Part shown: positions 8,410 through 19,498 of the stretch, one piece after another
Layout of the letters: each line of letters begins with the position of its first letter
Numbering within the stretch: the first letter of the stretch is position 1
Assembly (NCBI RefSeq): GCF_030064165.1
Contig: NZ_CP125947.1
Location: 1,054,001-1,118,000, forward strand
Length of the DNA: 64,000 nucleotides
Source of the DNA: Comamonas resistens
GTDB lineage: Bacteria; Pseudomonadota; Gammaproteobacteria; Burkholderiales; Burkholderiaceae_C
Direction of reading: 5' to 3'
The notes under the pieces: model-generated
The model's database searches: none
What the model was told of the DNA's origin: nothing
Seen by the model: only the letters and a program-made list of their open reading frames with translations
Translations under genes and position numbers: made by a program

Positions 8410-8643
8410 TTAAGCTTGGCCACGAGCGCGCATGTCTGCGAGCACGGAGTCGATACCGTTCTTGTCGATCAGGCGCAGAGCAGCGCTGGAAACGCGCAGG
8501 CGCACCCAGCGGTTCTCGGTTTCCACCCAGAAACGACGGTATTGCAGGTTGGGGAGGAAACGACGCTTGGTCTTGTTGTTGGCGTGGGAAACATTGTTGC
8601 CCACCATGGGCTTCTTGCCCGTAACTTCACATACGCGTGCCAT
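8410..8643 (-). CDS. rpmB: 50S ribosomal protein L28
   Basis: The 77-residue protein starts [21 protein letters not shown], the hallmark of L28, and continues with [16 protein letters not shown]. It belongs to the large subunit. It is the first gene of the rpmB-rpmG operon on the minus strand. The 280-bp region upstream of it, shared with the trxB end, must hold the promoter. No unusual features were seen. Confidence 0.97.
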   Translation of the reverse strand: MARVCEVTGKKPMVGNNVSHANNKTKRRFLPNLQYRRFWVETENRWVRLRVSSAALRLIDKNGIDSVLADMRARGQA

Positions 8644-8826
8644 TGGGACACTCCGATAGTTGAATCGGCCGCCGACTCTGTAGCCCCGCTTGTGCAGCAG
8701 GATGTGTCGACAACCTCACCTCGCCAGTTTGTAATGGGTGGCGGTAGCCCGATTGCGGAAGTCCCATGCAGCACGGTAAAGCGCGAACCTGGAATTCAGC
8801 AAAGTCTGCGATTATAGCGTTTCCGC

Positions 8827-8874
8827 AAAAAAGCCCTTGGGGCGGGCCAAAACTGGCCAAACCCAAGGGCTTTT
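8827..8874 (-). terminator. Terminator after trxB
   Basis: AAAAGCCCTTGGG (8829-8841) and CCCAAGGGCTTTT (8862-8874) form a 13-bp stem. A second small stem (GGGCCAAAACTGGCC) occupies its loop. The minus-strand product ends in a U-run. It lies about 50 bp past the trxB stop. Confidence 0.8.
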
Positions 8875-8923
8875 GCCTTGATCGTGCGTCAACAGGTTCT
8901 GAGCGCCGATCAGCAGGGCTTGC

Positions 8924-9961
<1,038 letters not shown>

Positions 9962-10122
9962 TCAAGGTCTGCGTTTTCGGCAGTCTTAATCACTGGAATT
10001 GTTAAAAATGATAGTGATACCCTGTTTGCACAGTTCGATGGCATGCTCTGTTGCATGTGCTTGCATTACGCTGAGAACCCGCTTGGCCGAATGCATCGCG
10101 TGGATAGGGGCCTAAGGTAAGC

Positions 10123-12489
10123 TTGCGCCTGCGTATGACATATACATTGAACGCTTCCAACGCGTCTTCTTCCAGTAAATCCAAATCCCGGACAGCCGCT
10201 CCGCGCTATGGGGTAATTCGCTTCAGCCAGGAAGTCCTGCTGCTGATCGGCTTGCTGGTGCTTGTTTTCTGGCTCATGGCCATGTTCACCTACTCGCCGC
10301 AGGATGCGGCCTGGTCCACCTCCGGTGCCGGTCAGAGGCCTTTTGTGCACAACTGGATGGGACGCGTGGGTGCCTGGCTGGCCGATGCCTGCTACTTCGG
10401 CTTTGGCCTGTCTGTCTGGTGGCTGGTGCTGGCGACGGTGCAGGCATGGATCACATCGCTGCTGCGCTGGATGCGCGGCGGCGTGGACAAGAATGGCTCC
10501 CCTCTGCCTCTGTGGCGCCGCCGTTTCCTGTTCTGGGGTGGGCTGGTGGTACTGATGGTGGCCAGCTGCGCGCTGGAGTGGACGCGCCTGTACCGCTTTG
10601 AAAACATGCTGCCCGGTCCTGCCGGTGGGGTGTTTGGCTACATGGTGGGCTTCAACAGCATCAAATGGCTGGGCTTTGCGGGCTCGGGCCTGATTGCCAT
10701 CTGTCTGTTCGTGCTGGGCGCAGCCATGGTGTTCGGCTTTTCCTGGGGGCGCCTGGCCGAAGGCCTGGGTGCGCGCCTGGACGGTCTGGTGCAATTTGGC
10801 CGCGAGCGCCGTGAAATCGCCAAGGATGTCTCTGTCGGCAAAAAGGCCGCACGTGAACGCGAGCGCGAGGAAGTCGTGTTCGACCGCACCGAAGGCGCCA
10901 TCACCGCCCCCGTGCATCAGCCCGTGCAGATCATCGAGCCGGTGTTGCAGGAAGCGGCTCAGCCCAGCGTACGCGTGGTCAAAGAGCGCCAGAAGCCGCT
11001 GTTCACCGATCATCCCGACAGCAAGCTGCCCCAGGTGGATCTGCTGGACGCGGCGCAGCAGCGCCAGGAGTCGGTTTCCGCCGAGACGCTGGAGATGACC
11101 AGTCGCCTGATCGAAAAGCGCCTCAAGGACTTCGGCGTGGAAGTGCGTGTGGTGGCCGCCATGCCCGGGCCCGTCATCACCCGCTACGAAATCGAGCCCG
11201 CCACGGGCGTCAAGGGTTCGCAAATCGTCAATCTGGCCAAGGATCTGGCGCGCTCGCTGTCCCTGGTGTCGATTCGCGTGATCGAGACGATTCCCGGCAA
11301 GAACTTCATGGCGCTGGAGCTGCCCAATGCCAAGCGCCAGTCGATTCGCCTGTCCGAGGTGCTGGGCTCGCAGGTCTATCACGATGCCAAGAGCCTGCTG
11401 ACCATGGGCCTGGGCAAGGACATCGTGGGCAATCCCGTGGTTGCCGACCTGGCCAAGATGCCGCACGTGCTGGTCGCTGGTACGACGGGCTCCGGCAAGT
11501 CCGTGGGTATCAACGCCATGATTCTGTCGCTGCTGTACAAGGCAGAGGCCCGCGATGTGCGCCTGCTGATGATCGATCCAAAGATGCTGGAAATGTCGGT
11601 CTACGAAGGCATCCCGCACCTGCTAGCCCCCGTGGTCACCGATATGAAGCAGGCCGCCAACGGTCTGAACTGGTGCGTGGCCGAGATGGAGCGCCGCTAC
11701 AAGCTCATGAGCAAGCTGGGCGTGCGCAATCTGGCCGGCTACAACAGCAAGATAGACGAAGCCAAGGCGCGCGAGGAGTCGATTCCCAACCCCTTCAGCC
11801 TGACGCCCGAAGATCCCGAGCCGCTGCAGCGCCTGCCGCATATCGTCATCGTGATCGACGAGCTGGCCGACCTGATGATGGTCGTCGGCAAGAAGATCGA
11901 GGAGCTGATCGCGCGTCTGGCCCAGAAGGCGCGCGCCGCGGGTATTCACCTGATTTTGGCCACCCAGCGCCCCAGCGTGGACGTGATCACCGGTCTGATC
12001 AAGGCCAATATCCCCACGCGCATCGCCTTTCAGGTGTCGAGCAAGATCGACAGCCGCACGGTGCTGGACCAGATGGGCGCCGAGTCGCTGCTGGGCATGG
12101 GCGACATGCTCTACATGGCCAGCGGCACGGGTTTGCCCATTCGCGTGCACGGCGCCTTTGTCTCGGACGACGAGGTGCACCGCGTCGTCAGCTACCTCAA
12201 GGAGCAGGGCGAGCCTGACTACATCGACGGCGTGCTGGACAGCGGCAGCGCCGAGGGTGAAGGAGAGGAGGGCGGCGAAGGTGGTGGCGAGAAGGACGAG
12301 CTTTACGATCAAGCCGTGGAGATCGTGCTGAAAGACCGCAAGGCCAGCATTTCCTATGTGCAGCGCAAACTGCGCATTGGTTACAACCGCTCGGCCAATC
12401 TGCTGGAGCAGATGGAACGCGCCGGGCTGGTCAGCTCGCTCACATCCAGTGGGCAGCGCGATGTTTTGGTACCGAACAGGGAATCTTGA
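10123..12489 (+). CDS. ftsK: DNA translocase FtsK
   Basis: This is a septal DNA translocase of about 785 residues that pumps chromosome termini and activates XerCD recombination. Four N-terminal membrane segments (about residues 30-200) are followed by a short charged linker. The motor domain has Walker A GTTGSGKS and Walker [13 protein letters not shown], and a C-terminal gamma winged helix ([21 protein letters not shown]). The linker is much shorter than in E. coli FtsK, giving a SpoIIIE-like size. The start is ambiguous: TTG at 10123 has AAGG about 6 nt upstream, while ATG at 10135 is the first ATG. An acidic Gly/Glu-rich loop ([16 protein letters not shown]) precedes the gamma domain. Confidence 0.95.
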   Translation: MRLRMTYTLNASNASSSSKSKSRTAAPRYGVIRFSQEVLLLIGLLVLVFWLMAMFTYSPQDAAWSTSGAGQRPFVHNWMGRVGAWLADACYFGFGLSVWWLVLATVQAWITSLLRWMRGGVDKNGSPLPLWRRRFLFWGGLVVLMVASCALEWTRLYRFENMLPGPAGGVFGYMVGFNSIKWLGFAGSGLIAICLFVLGAAMVFGFSWGRLAEGLGARLDGLVQFGRERREIAKDVSVGKKAAREREREEVVFDRTEGAITAPVHQPVQIIEPVLQEAAQPSVRVVKERQKPLFTDHPDSKLPQVDLLDAAQQRQESVSAETLEMTSRLIEKRLKDFGVEVRVVAAMPGPVITRYEIEPATGVKGSQIVNLAKDLARSLSLVSIRVIETIPGKNFMALELPNAKRQSIRLSEVLGSQVYHDAKSLLTMGLGKDIVGNPVVADLAKMPHVLVAGTTGSGKSVGINAMILSLLYKAEARDVRLLMIDPKMLEMSVYEGIPHLLAPVVTDMKQAANGLNWCVAEMERRYKLMSKLGVRNLAGYNSKIDEAKAREESIPNPFSLTPEDPEPLQRLPHIVIVIDELADLMMVVGKKIEELIARLAQKARAAGIHLILATQRPSVDVITGLIKANIPTRIAFQVSSKIDSRTVLDQMGAESLLGMGDMLYMASGTGLPIRVHGAFVSDDEVHRVVSYLKEQGEPDYIDGVLDSGSAEGEGEEGGEGGGEKDELYDQAVEIVLKDRKASISYVQRKLRIGYNRSANLLEQMERAGLVSSLTSSGQRDVLVPNRES

Positions 12490-12572
12490 TACCCCCTGAG
12501 GCGCTGCGCGCCTTCCCCCGGAGGGGGACGGGCGCCTTTGCTGCTGGGCGGCCCTTGCTGGCGCCCCATCCT
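12489..12572. repeat. Comamonadaceae-type GC-rich intergenic repeat
   Basis: The ftsK-lolA gap begins ACCCCCTGAGGCGCTGCGCG, continues with CTTCCCCCGGAGGGGGACGG, and ends in GCGGCCCTTGCTGGCGCCCC. I recognise this as a sequence scattered between genes in Comamonas, Delftia and Acidovorax genomes. It contains the short inverted pair CCCCC/GGGGG. Its role is unknown. It places about 85 bp between two genes that are otherwise adjacent. Confidence 0.6.
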
Positions 12573-12589
12573 CCCATTGGAGAGCTTTT

Positions 12590-13225
12590 ATGAAAAGATT
12601 AGTCACTGCAATTTTGATAGCTGGTAGCGCAGCATCCGTATGGGCTGATGGGCTGAAAAGCCTGGAATCCTTTATGAGGAACACCCAGGCGGGCAAGGCC
12701 GAGTTCACCCAGTCCGTGACTTCGCCGCCCAAGGCCGGGCAGGAATCGCGCACCAAGGTGTCGAGCGGCAGCTTCGAGTTCCAGCGCCCAGGCAAATTCA
12801 AGTTCAACTACACCAAACCCTTCGAGCAGCTTATCGTGGCCGATGGCAAGACGCTGTGGCTCTATGACGTGGACCTGAATCAGGTGACGGAGCGCGCACA
12901 GGCTCAGGCTTTGGGCAGCACGCCCGCAGCCATTCTGACCTCGGCAACCGACCTCAAGACACTGCAGAACGACTTTGCCTTGAGCAACCAGCCCGATAGT
13001 GAAGGTCTGGAATGGGTGCTGGCCAACCCCAAGCAAAAGGGCGGCCAGCTCAAGACCGTGCGCATCGGCTTCACGCCCGAGGGGCAACTGGCAGCGCTGG
13101 ATATCGAGGACAGTTTTGGCCAGCGTTCATTGATGCAGTTCAAGAATCTGCAGGCCCAGGCTTCGCTTCCGGCATCGACCTTCCGCTTCACGGCGCCCAA
13201 GGGGGCGGATGTGCTCAAGCAGTGA
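12590..13225 (+). CDS. lolA: Outer-membrane lipoprotein carrier protein LolA
   Basis: The 211-residue periplasmic protein has a cleavable signal peptide (MKRLVTAILIAGSAASVWA, then D-G-L). The mature part has the LolA pattern: LESFMRNTQAGKAEFTQSV, then RPGKFKFNYTKPFEQLIVADGKTLWLYD with LNQVTER. LolA shuttles lipoproteins from the LolCDE complex to LolB. It follows ftsK, as in many proteobacteria. It is closed by a strong terminator shared with the convergent brnQ. Confidence 0.95.
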   Translation: MKRLVTAILIAGSAASVWADGLKSLESFMRNTQAGKAEFTQSVTSPPKAGQESRTKVSSGSFEFQRPGKFKFNYTKPFEQLIVADGKTLWLYDVDLNQVTERAQAQALGSTPAAILTSATDLKTLQNDFALSNQPDSEGLEWVLANPKQKGGQLKTVRIGFTPEGQLAALDIEDSFGQRSLMQFKNLQAQASLPASTFRFTAPKGADVLKQ

Positions 13226-13243
13226 TCTGGCGCAGATATCAAT

Positions 13244-13279
13244 AAAAAGGCCCGTGGATGAAAGTCCACGGGCCTTTTT
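13244..13279. terminator. Bidirectional terminator between lolA and brnQ
   Basis: AAAAAGGCCCGTGGA (13244-13258) and TCCACGGGCCTTTTT (13265-13279) form a perfect 15-bp stem with a 6-nt loop. The A and T runs make it work in both directions, serving lolA (plus) and brnQ (minus). Confidence 0.9.
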
Positions 13280-13341
13280 GTATCGAATATGCCTTTAGCG
13301 CTTGTCCATGATGCGCTGTCAGCTCATGTTTTGATAGTTTC

Positions 13342-14667
13342 TCAAACCTGCTCGGCCGCTGTCCGGGTCTTGCCGTCGGCCATGAAGTCCATCAGGCCGC
13401 AGACCAGCAGCATGGCAAGCACGGGAGTGATCCAGCCCATGCCCATTTCGGCTCCGGGCAGCTTGGCTAGCCAGCCAGGAACCAGCGCATCGAAATTGGC
13501 TGCTTTGGCTGCATCGAACAGGCCCAGTACCAGGGCGATCAGCATCACAGGCCTGTAGACGCGTGCGGGGCGATTCCAGCGGTGCAGCAGGCTCAGGGCG
13601 ATCAGCGTGATGGCCAGGGGATACAGACCCACCAGTACGGGCACGGCCACGGCGATCAACTGGGCCAGCCCTTGGTTGGCCACCACCGTGCTGAACACGG
13701 ACAGACCGATGACCATCGCGCGGTAGGAAATGCCTGTGAGCTCGCTGAAGAAGCTGCTGCAGGCCGTGATCAGGCCCACGCCGGTGGTCAGGCAGGCCAG
13801 CATGATGACGATGGCCAGAAGCCACAAGCCTGCGGGGCCAAAGGTGTGCTGCACAAAGGCCGTGAGGATCTGCACGCCGGTGGTGGCGTTCTCTGCCAGA
13901 TTGCTGCTGGTGGCTCCCAGGTAGATCAGCGACACATAGACCAGACCCAGGCAGGTGGCGGCGATCAGGCCGGCGTAGATGCAGTAGCGCGTGTGCAGCT
14001 TGCCGTCGGTCACGCCTGCGGCCTTGATGGCGTTGACGATGACGATGCCGAAGATCAGCGAGGCCAGGGCATCCATGGTCTGGTAGCCCTGCAAAAATCC
14101 CTCGGCAAAGGCCGCGCCCTGTGTGGCATAGGCATCGGTGCTCAGGCTGTAGCCGCCGGCGGGCGCCATGAAGGCGGCGCTGCCCAGCACCGCCAGTGCG
14201 ATGATCAGAACCGGGGTAATGATCTTGCCCACGTTGTCCATGAGCTTGCCGGGGAACAGCGACAGCAGCGACACCAGCACAAAGTAGGTGATGGTGAAGG
14301 CCAGCAGCATGGAGGGGGTGTTGCCCACAAATGGCGCCAGGCCCATTTCAAAGGACACGGTTGCCGTGCGCGGTGTGGCAAAGAGGGGGCCTATGGTCAG
14401 GTAGATGGCAATGGCCAGAACCAGGCCTGCAATGCGGCCTAGGGGGCTGGTCAGCGTGTCCAGGCCTCCGCCCACGCGGGCCAGCGCCACAACGCCCAGC
14501 AGGGGCAGGCCCACGCCGGTCAGCAGAAAGCCGACCGAGGCGCCCAGCAGGTTGTGGCCTGCGGCCATGCCCACCATCGGGGGGAAAATGATGTTGCCGG
14601 CGCCCAGGAACAGGGCGAAAGTCATGAAGCCGAGGGCAATGATGTCCCGCGTCTTGAGTGTTGTCAT
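13342..14667 (-). CDS. brnQ: Branched-chain amino-acid:cation symporter BrnQ
   Basis: This 441-residue inner-membrane carrier has about 12 hydrophobic segments. It begins with the family motif TRDIIALGFMTFALFLGAGN followed by IIFPPMVG. BrnQ imports Leu, Ile and Val with Na+. The ATG at 14667 is chosen because the motif starts just after it; the longer reading from 14778 adds a non-conserved leader. It is inserted between lolA and rarA and points against both. A second, unrelated branched-chain system (livHMGF) lies 3 kb away. The 410-bp region upstream is shared with rarA. Confidence 0.93.
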   Translation of the reverse strand: MTTLKTRDIIALGFMTFALFLGAGNIIFPPMVGMAAGHNLLGASVGFLLTGVGLPLLGVVALARVGGGLDTLTSPLGRIAGLVLAIAIYLTIGPLFATPRTATVSFEMGLAPFVGNTPSMLLAFTITYFVLVSLLSLFPGKLMDNVGKIITPVLIIALAVLGSAAFMAPAGGYSLSTDAYATQGAAFAEGFLQGYQTMDALASLIFGIVIVNAIKAAGVTDGKLHTRYCIYAGLIAATCLGLVYVSLIYLGATSSNLAENATTGVQILTAFVQHTFGPAGLWLLAIVIMLACLTTGVGLITACSSFFSELTGISYRAMVIGLSVFSTVVANQGLAQLIAVAVPVLVGLYPLAITLIALSLLHRWNRPARVYRPVMLIALVLGLFDAAKAANFDALVPGWLAKLPGAEMGMGWITPVLAMLLVCGLMDFMADGKTRTAAEQV

Positions 14668-15076
14668 AAGCGTAGGCCCCGGCGTGTGCTCATGCGGCGG
14701 CACACCCTGGAGCAGTTGGAACCAAGGAAAGCTGCGGATTCTTTCGATTGAGTTCTGGCCGATGGGTGGTAGCCGCATCAGTCGCAGGAGTTGCTAGCCA
14801 GGGGTGGCAGCAGGCAAACATCAGAGAGAAAGCCGCTCAGCCTGGCTTGTGGCAGACAGGTTCAGGGCGGCAGTCCATGTAGGTGAGGGGTGACCTCGCT
14901 AATGGAGATTGGTGATCCGCTAAAACACCTATTTTCCATGATCATTTATTCTGATAGCAAAACTGGGGTTAACACAGGCTGCGCAGATGCGCTTGCTATG
15001 CCGGGAAAAACTGCTTTGATCAGGCTCCAACCCGCATGCAGCAGCGGACAAGCATGGCAATGGATACTTGAGGGCC
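14668..15076. other. brnQ-rarA divergent intergenic region
   Basis: There is no gene in these 409 bases. The middle (14930-14960) is AT-rich (CATGATCATTTATTCTGATAG) and probably carries one or both divergent promoters. No convincing -35/-10 pair, riboswitch or leader peptide was identified. BrnQ genes are commonly under leucine-responsive control in proteobacteria, but I see no clear binding site. Confidence 0.4.
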
Positions 15077-16432
15077 ATGGTCACGCACAACAGCAACTCA
15101 TCCCATCCCCCATCATCCTCGGCTGCACATCAGCCTCTGGCAGAGCGGCTGCGCCCGCGCACGCTGGCTGAAGTCATTGGCCAGCAACATGTGCTGGGCG
15201 AGGGCATGCCGCTGCGCCTGGCCTTCGAGTCGGGGCGGCCGCACAGCTGTATCTTCTGGGGGCCGCCCGGCGTGGGCAAGACCACGATCGCGCGGCTCAT
15301 GGCCGACGCCTTCGATGCGCAGTTCATCTCCATCAGCGCCGTGCTGGGGGGCGTCAAGGACATACGCGAGGCCGTGGAGCAGGCTCAGATTGCCCGCGAC
15401 GGGCTGATGCAGCAGCGCACCATCGTCTTTGTGGACGAGGTGCACCGCTTCAACAAGAGTCAGCAGGATGCCTTTCTGCCGCATGTGGAAAGCGGCTTGT
15501 TCACCTTTATCGGCGCGACCACGGAGAACCCTTCGTTCGAAGTCAACTCGGCCTTGCTCTCGCGTGCCGCTGTCTATGTGCTGCAAAGCCTGAGCACTGA
15601 AGATCTAAAGCAGATCGTGGTCAAGGCGCAGGCCATCAAAGCGGTGCCAGCTATCGAAGATGAAGCGCTGGAGCGTTTGATTGCATATGCCGATGGCGAT
15701 GCGCGCCGGCTGCTGAACACGCTCGAGACCCTGGCCATCACGGCCGAGCAGGCTCGTGTCGCAAGCATCACCGATGCCTGGCTGCTCAAGGTGCTGGGCG
15801 AACGCATGCGCCGCTACGACAAGGGCGGCGAACAGTTCTACGATACCATCAGCGCGCTGCACAAGTCGGTGCGCGGCTCGGACCCCGATGCAGCGCTCTA
15901 CTGGTTCTGCCGCATGCTCGACGGCGGTGCCGATCCGCGCTACCTGGCGCGGCGCATCGTGCGCATGGCCTGGGAGGACATTGGCCTGGCCGATCCGCGT
16001 GCCATGCAGATGTGCAACGACGCGGCTGCCACCTACGAGCGACTGGGCAGCCCGGAGGGCGAGCTGGCGCTGGCCCAGGCCGTGATCTATCTGGCCGTGG
16101 CACCCAAGAGCAATGCCGGCTATATGGCCTACAACAAGGCCAAGGCCTTTGTGAAGAGCGATACCACGCGGCCTGTGCCCTTGCATCTGCGCAATGCACC
16201 GACCAAGCTGATGAAGCAGCTTGACTACGGCAAGGACTATCGCTACGCGCACAGCGAGGAGGGCGGATTTGCGGCGGGCGAGACCTATCTGCCCGACGGT
16301 ATGGAAGAGCCCGGTTTCTACCAGCCCGTGCCGCGCGGGCTGGAGATCAAGATCGGCCAGAAGCTTGAGGAGCTGCGCGCGCTCAATGCGGCCGCGCGGG
16401 AGCAGGCCAGGGGCGACTCCACAGAGGAGTGA
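15077..16432 (+). CDS. rarA: Replication-associated recombination protein A (RarA/MgsA)
   Basis: The 451-residue AAA+ ATPase is related to the clamp loader and acts at stalled forks. The N-terminal [13 protein letters not shown] motif is followed by Walker A GPPGVGKT (about residues 62-69), Walker B FVDEVHRF and sensor 1 [10 protein letters not shown]. The C-terminal half is the tetramerisation domain ([29 protein letters not shown]). The ATG at 15077 is preferred to the TTG at 15068. In relatives it directly follows lolA; here brnQ intervenes. It ends one base before the stop of the convergent glycosylase gene. Confidence 0.95.
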   Translation: MVTHNSNSSHPPSSSAAHQPLAERLRPRTLAEVIGQQHVLGEGMPLRLAFESGRPHSCIFWGPPGVGKTTIARLMADAFDAQFISISAVLGGVKDIREAVEQAQIARDGLMQQRTIVFVDEVHRFNKSQQDAFLPHVESGLFTFIGATTENPSFEVNSALLSRAAVYVLQSLSTEDLKQIVVKAQAIKAVPAIEDEALERLIAYADGDARRLLNTLETLAITAEQARVASITDAWLLKVLGERMRRYDKGGEQFYDTISALHKSVRGSDPDAALYWFCRMLDGGADPRYLARRIVRMAWEDIGLADPRAMQMCNDAAATYERLGSPEGELALAQAVIYLAVAPKSNAGYMAYNKAKAFVKSDTTRPVPLHLRNAPTKLMKQLDYGKDYRYAHSEEGGFAAGETYLPDGMEEPGFYQPVPRGLEIKIGQKLEELRALNAAAREQARGDSTEE

Positions 16433-16433
16433 A

Positions 16434-17111
16434 TCAGGTGGCGCCTGCTGTGCCCAGGGCAAGCTGTATGCGCTCGCGCAGCAGCGGCAGCACCTCGGCC
16501 TCGAACCAGGGGTGGCGCTTGAGCCAGGCCATATTGCGTGGGCTGGGGTGGGGCAAGGGGATCACCGGCCCCGGCGCCTTGAGCCAGGCCGCCACCGCAT
16601 CGGACAACGTGGCGCGCGCCTGCTCGGGGCAGTGCCAGGCCAGTGCATAACGGCCCAGCACCACGGTCAGCGCTATCTGAGGCAGCGATGCCAGCAGGGG
16701 TGCGCGCCAGGCCGGTGCGCATTCGGGCTGCGGCGGCAAGTCGCCGCTCTTGCCGGTGCCGGGAAAGCATAGGCCCATGGGAATGATGGCCACGCGGCTG
16801 GCGTCGTAGAACTGCTCGCGCGTCAGGCCCAGCCAGGCGCGCAGGCGTTCGCCGCTTATATCGTCGAACGGAATGCCGCTCAAATGGGCACGTCGCCCCG
16901 GCGCCTGGCCCGCAATTAGGATGCGTGCGCCGCTGCCGGCCTGCAGCAAGGGCCTGGGACCCAGCGGCAAACCCTGGCACAGCGTGCAGGCACGCACGCG
17001 CTCCAGCAGCGCATCGAGCTGGAGGGTCTGGGGTGAGGTGGACTGAGGCTGGTTCATAGGGTGCTGGTGGGCGGAGCCGTTGCCAGCAGGCTGCATGACG
17101 GCAGCTTTCAT
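16434..17111 (-). CDS. Uracil-DNA glycosylase family protein
   Basis: The 225-residue protein has a UDG fold. Motif A reads GQAPGRRAHLSGIPFDD, and the C-terminal leucine-loop-type motif is HPSPRN. An N-terminal CTLCQGLPLGPRPLL segment resembles the cysteine-containing region of family 4/5-like enzymes but lacks a full four-cysteine Fe-S set. It would excise uracil or act on another base; substrate specificity is not certain. An in-frame ATG at 17057 is an alternative start and would remove 18 poorly conserved residues. It is convergent with rarA with a 1-bp gap. Confidence 0.8.
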   Translation of the reverse strand: MKAAVMQPAGNGSAHQHPMNQPQSTSPQTLQLDALLERVRACTLCQGLPLGPRPLLQAGSGARILIAGQAPGRRAHLSGIPFDDISGERLRAWLGLTREQFYDASRVAIIPMGLCFPGTGKSGDLPPQPECAPAWRAPLLASLPQIALTVVLGRYALAWHCPEQARATLSDAVAAWLKAPGPVIPLPHPSPRNMAWLKRHPWFEAEVLPLLRERIQLALGTAGAT

Positions 17112-17459
17112 TGGCTTGACGACTGCGGTAATTTCTCTACTGAAATGCTAGCGCCAGGCGCGCGCTTTGAATGCATTTGAGCGTTGATCGACGGGTTAAG
17201 TAATTGATTTAAAAGCGCTGAATGCTCCTGTTTTTTATGTTGCACTGCTGCATAAAAGCCTTGTGTCCTCTTGTAAAGCCACGGGAAACCCCGCCCTTAC
17301 GCCAGGGCGGGCGCTGCCTAGAATCGCGCCAGCTTCCTGCTGCGTGCGGCCCACAAAGTCGTGACAAAGCAGGGCGCAGACATGGCATCGCTGGCTCCGT
17401 CGTTCGGGATGAGAGGCTTGCAGTGTCTCCATCTTGGACGGGAGAAGGAGTGCGCGTGT
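17112..17459. promoter_or_regulatory. Upstream region of the liv operon
   Basis: These 348 bases between the glycosylase gene and livH contain no supported gene. An inverted repeat, CGCCCT-TACGCC-AGGGCG (17292-17309), lies about 150 bp before livH. GGGAGAAGGAG is present 10-20 bp before the ATG as a ribosome binding site. The palindrome could be an operator or a transcript hairpin; nothing decides between these. Confidence 0.35.
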
Positions 17460-18389
17460 ATGGATATCCTGCTGCAGCAAATCATCAATGGTTTGGTACT
17501 GGGCAGCATGTATGCCTTGATAGCCCTGGGCTACACCATGGTGTACGGCATCATTCAACTGATCAATTTTGCCCATGGGGAAGTGCTGATGGTCGGCGCG
17601 CTGACCAGCTGGAGCTGCATAGGCCTGATGCAGGAAGCCATGCCTTATCTGCCTGGCTGGCTCATGCTTTTGATAGCCGCCATCATTGCCTGCGTGGTGG
17701 CGGCCTCGCTGAATCTGGTGATCGAAAAAATCGCGTACCGGCCGTTGCGCAACAGCCCGCGCCTAGCGCCGCTGATCACCGCCATCGGTGTCTCCATCCT
17801 GCTGCAGACGCTGGCCATGATCATCTGGAAGCCCAACTACAAGGCCTATCCCACGCTGCTGTCCTCCACGCCCTATGAAATAGGCACGGCGGTCATCACA
17901 CCCACGCAGATTCTGGTGCTGGTGGTCACCGCAGTGGCTCTGGCGACTCTGATGTATCTGGTCAACTACACCAAGCTGGGGCGCGCCATGCGCGCCACGG
18001 CAGAGAACCCGCGCGTGGCGGCGCTCATGGGCGTCAAGCCGGACATGGTGATTTCGGCCACCTTCATCATCGGTGCCGTGCTGGCGGCCATCGCCGGCAT
18101 CATGTATGCCTCCAATTACGGCACGGCCCATCACACCATGGGCTTTCTGCCGGGTCTCAAGGCCTTCACGGCGGCCGTGTTCGGTGGTATCGGCAATCTG
18201 GCCGGGGCGGTGGTCGGCGGCCTGCTGCTGGGGCTGATCGAGTCCATCGGCTCGGGCTATATCGGCGATCTGACGGGCGGGGTGCTGGGCAGTCAGTACA
18301 CCGATATCTTTGCTTTCATTGTGCTCATCATCATCTTGACGCTGCGCCCCTCGGGCCTGCTGGGTGAGCGTGTGGCGGACCGCGCATAA
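17460..18389 (+). CDS. livH: Branched-chain amino-acid ABC transporter, permease LivH
   Basis: The 309-residue inner-membrane permease begins MDILLQQIINGLVLGSMYAL and carries the family signature GYTMVYGIIQLINFAHGE. The late glycine-rich motif FTAAVFGGIGNLAGAVVGG is also present. With LivM it forms the channel of the Liv importer. The start at 17460 has a good Shine-Dalgarno; the longer reading from 17361 is not needed. It is first in a livH-M-G-F operon with 1-20 bp gaps. No periplasmic binding-protein gene (livJ/K) is present on either side. Confidence 0.94.
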   Translation: MDILLQQIINGLVLGSMYALIALGYTMVYGIIQLINFAHGEVLMVGALTSWSCIGLMQEAMPYLPGWLMLLIAAIIACVVAASLNLVIEKIAYRPLRNSPRLAPLITAIGVSILLQTLAMIIWKPNYKAYPTLLSSTPYEIGTAVITPTQILVLVVTAVALATLMYLVNYTKLGRAMRATAENPRVAALMGVKPDMVISATFIIGAVLAAIAGIMYASNYGTAHHTMGFLPGLKAFTAAVFGGIGNLAGAVVGGLLLGLIESIGSGYIGDLTGGVLGSQYTDIFAFIVLIIILTLRPSGLLGERVADRA

Positions 18390-18398
18390 GGAGTGCCC

Positions 18399-19478
18399 AT
18401 GCAAAACAACAAGACACTCCACTGGGTTCTGGGTGGCCTGGCCTTGCTGGTGCTGCCGCTGGTTCTTCAATACTTCGGCAATGCCTGGGTGCGCATTGCC
18501 GATCTGGCCTTGCTCTACGTGATGCTGGCGCTGGGCCTCAATATCGTGGTCGGCTATGCCGGTCTGCTGGATCTGGGCTATGTGGCTTTCTATGCGGTGG
18601 GCGCTTATATGTTTGCGCTCATGGCCTCGCCCCATCTGGCCGAAACCTTTGAAGGCTTTGCCGCCATGTTTCCCAATGGGCTGCATACCTCGATCTGGCT
18701 GGTGATTCCGCTGGGTATGCTGTTGGCCGCAGGGGCCGGGGTGCTGCTGGGGCTGCCTGTGTTGCGGCTGCGCGGCGACTATCTGGCCATCGTGACCCTG
18801 GGCTTTGGCGAGATCATCCGTATCTTCATGAACAACCTGGATCAGCCTGTCAACATCACCAACGGCCCCAAGGGCATTGGACAGGTGGACTCGGTCAAGA
18901 TCTTCGGCCTGGATCTGGCCAAGCGCCAGGAGATCTTCGGCTTCGATATCGCTTCCGTCACGCTCTACTACTACCTGTTCCTGGCGCTGGTGCTGTTCAC
19001 GATTGTGATCTGCTACCGCCTGCAGGACTCGCGCATAGGCCGCGCCTGGATGGCGATTCGTGAAGACGAAATCGCCGCCAAGGCCATGGGCATCAATGTA
19101 CGCAATATGAAGCTGCTGGCCTTCGGCATGGGGGCATCGTTCGGCGGTGTGGCCGGCTCCATGTTCGGCGCCTTCCAGGGTTTCGTCTCGCCCGAGTCTT
19201 TCAGCCTCATGGAGTCCGTGATGATCGTGGCCATGGTGGTGCTCGGCGGTCTGGGTCATATCCCCGGCGTGATTCTGGGCGCCGTGCTGCTGTCGGCATT
19301 GCCCGAGGTGTTGCGCTATGTGGCCGGCCCCTTGCAGGAGATGACGGGCGGGCGCCTCGATGCTTCCATCCTGCGCCAGTTGCTGATTGCGCTGGCCATG
19401 ATTGTCATCATGCTGCTGCGCCCGCGCGGCCTGTGGCCGACCCCTGAGCATGGCAAGAACCTGAGCCGTCCATCGTGA
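18399..19478 (+). CDS. livM: Branched-chain amino-acid ABC transporter, permease LivM
   Basis: The 359-residue membrane permease has the LivM motifs ALGLNIVVGYAGLLDLGYVAFYAVGAY and LRGDYLAIVTLGFGEIIRIF. It pairs with LivH. The ATG at 18399 is preceded by AAGGAG with 5-nt spacing, so the GTG at 18393, which overlaps that site, is rejected as the start. It lies 9 bp after livH and 20 bp before livG. Confidence 0.94.
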   Translation: MQNNKTLHWVLGGLALLVLPLVLQYFGNAWVRIADLALLYVMLALGLNIVVGYAGLLDLGYVAFYAVGAYMFALMASPHLAETFEGFAAMFPNGLHTSIWLVIPLGMLLAAGAGVLLGLPVLRLRGDYLAIVTLGFGEIIRIFMNNLDQPVNITNGPKGIGQVDSVKIFGLDLAKRQEIFGFDIASVTLYYYLFLALVLFTIVICYRLQDSRIGRAWMAIREDEIAAKAMGINVRNMKLLAFGMGASFGGVAGSMFGAFQGFVSPESFSLMESVMIVAMVVLGGLGHIPGVILGAVLLSALPEVLRYVAGPLQEMTGGRLDASILRQLLIALAMIVIMLLRPRGLWPTPEHGKNLSRPS

Positions 19479-19498
19479 AGACAAGGGGATGAACTGAT

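Noticed and set aside
17763..19484. 573-codon open frame antisense to livH/livM
   Set aside because: It spans two real genes and their gap, and its composition (His/Gln-rich) is that of a shadow frame.
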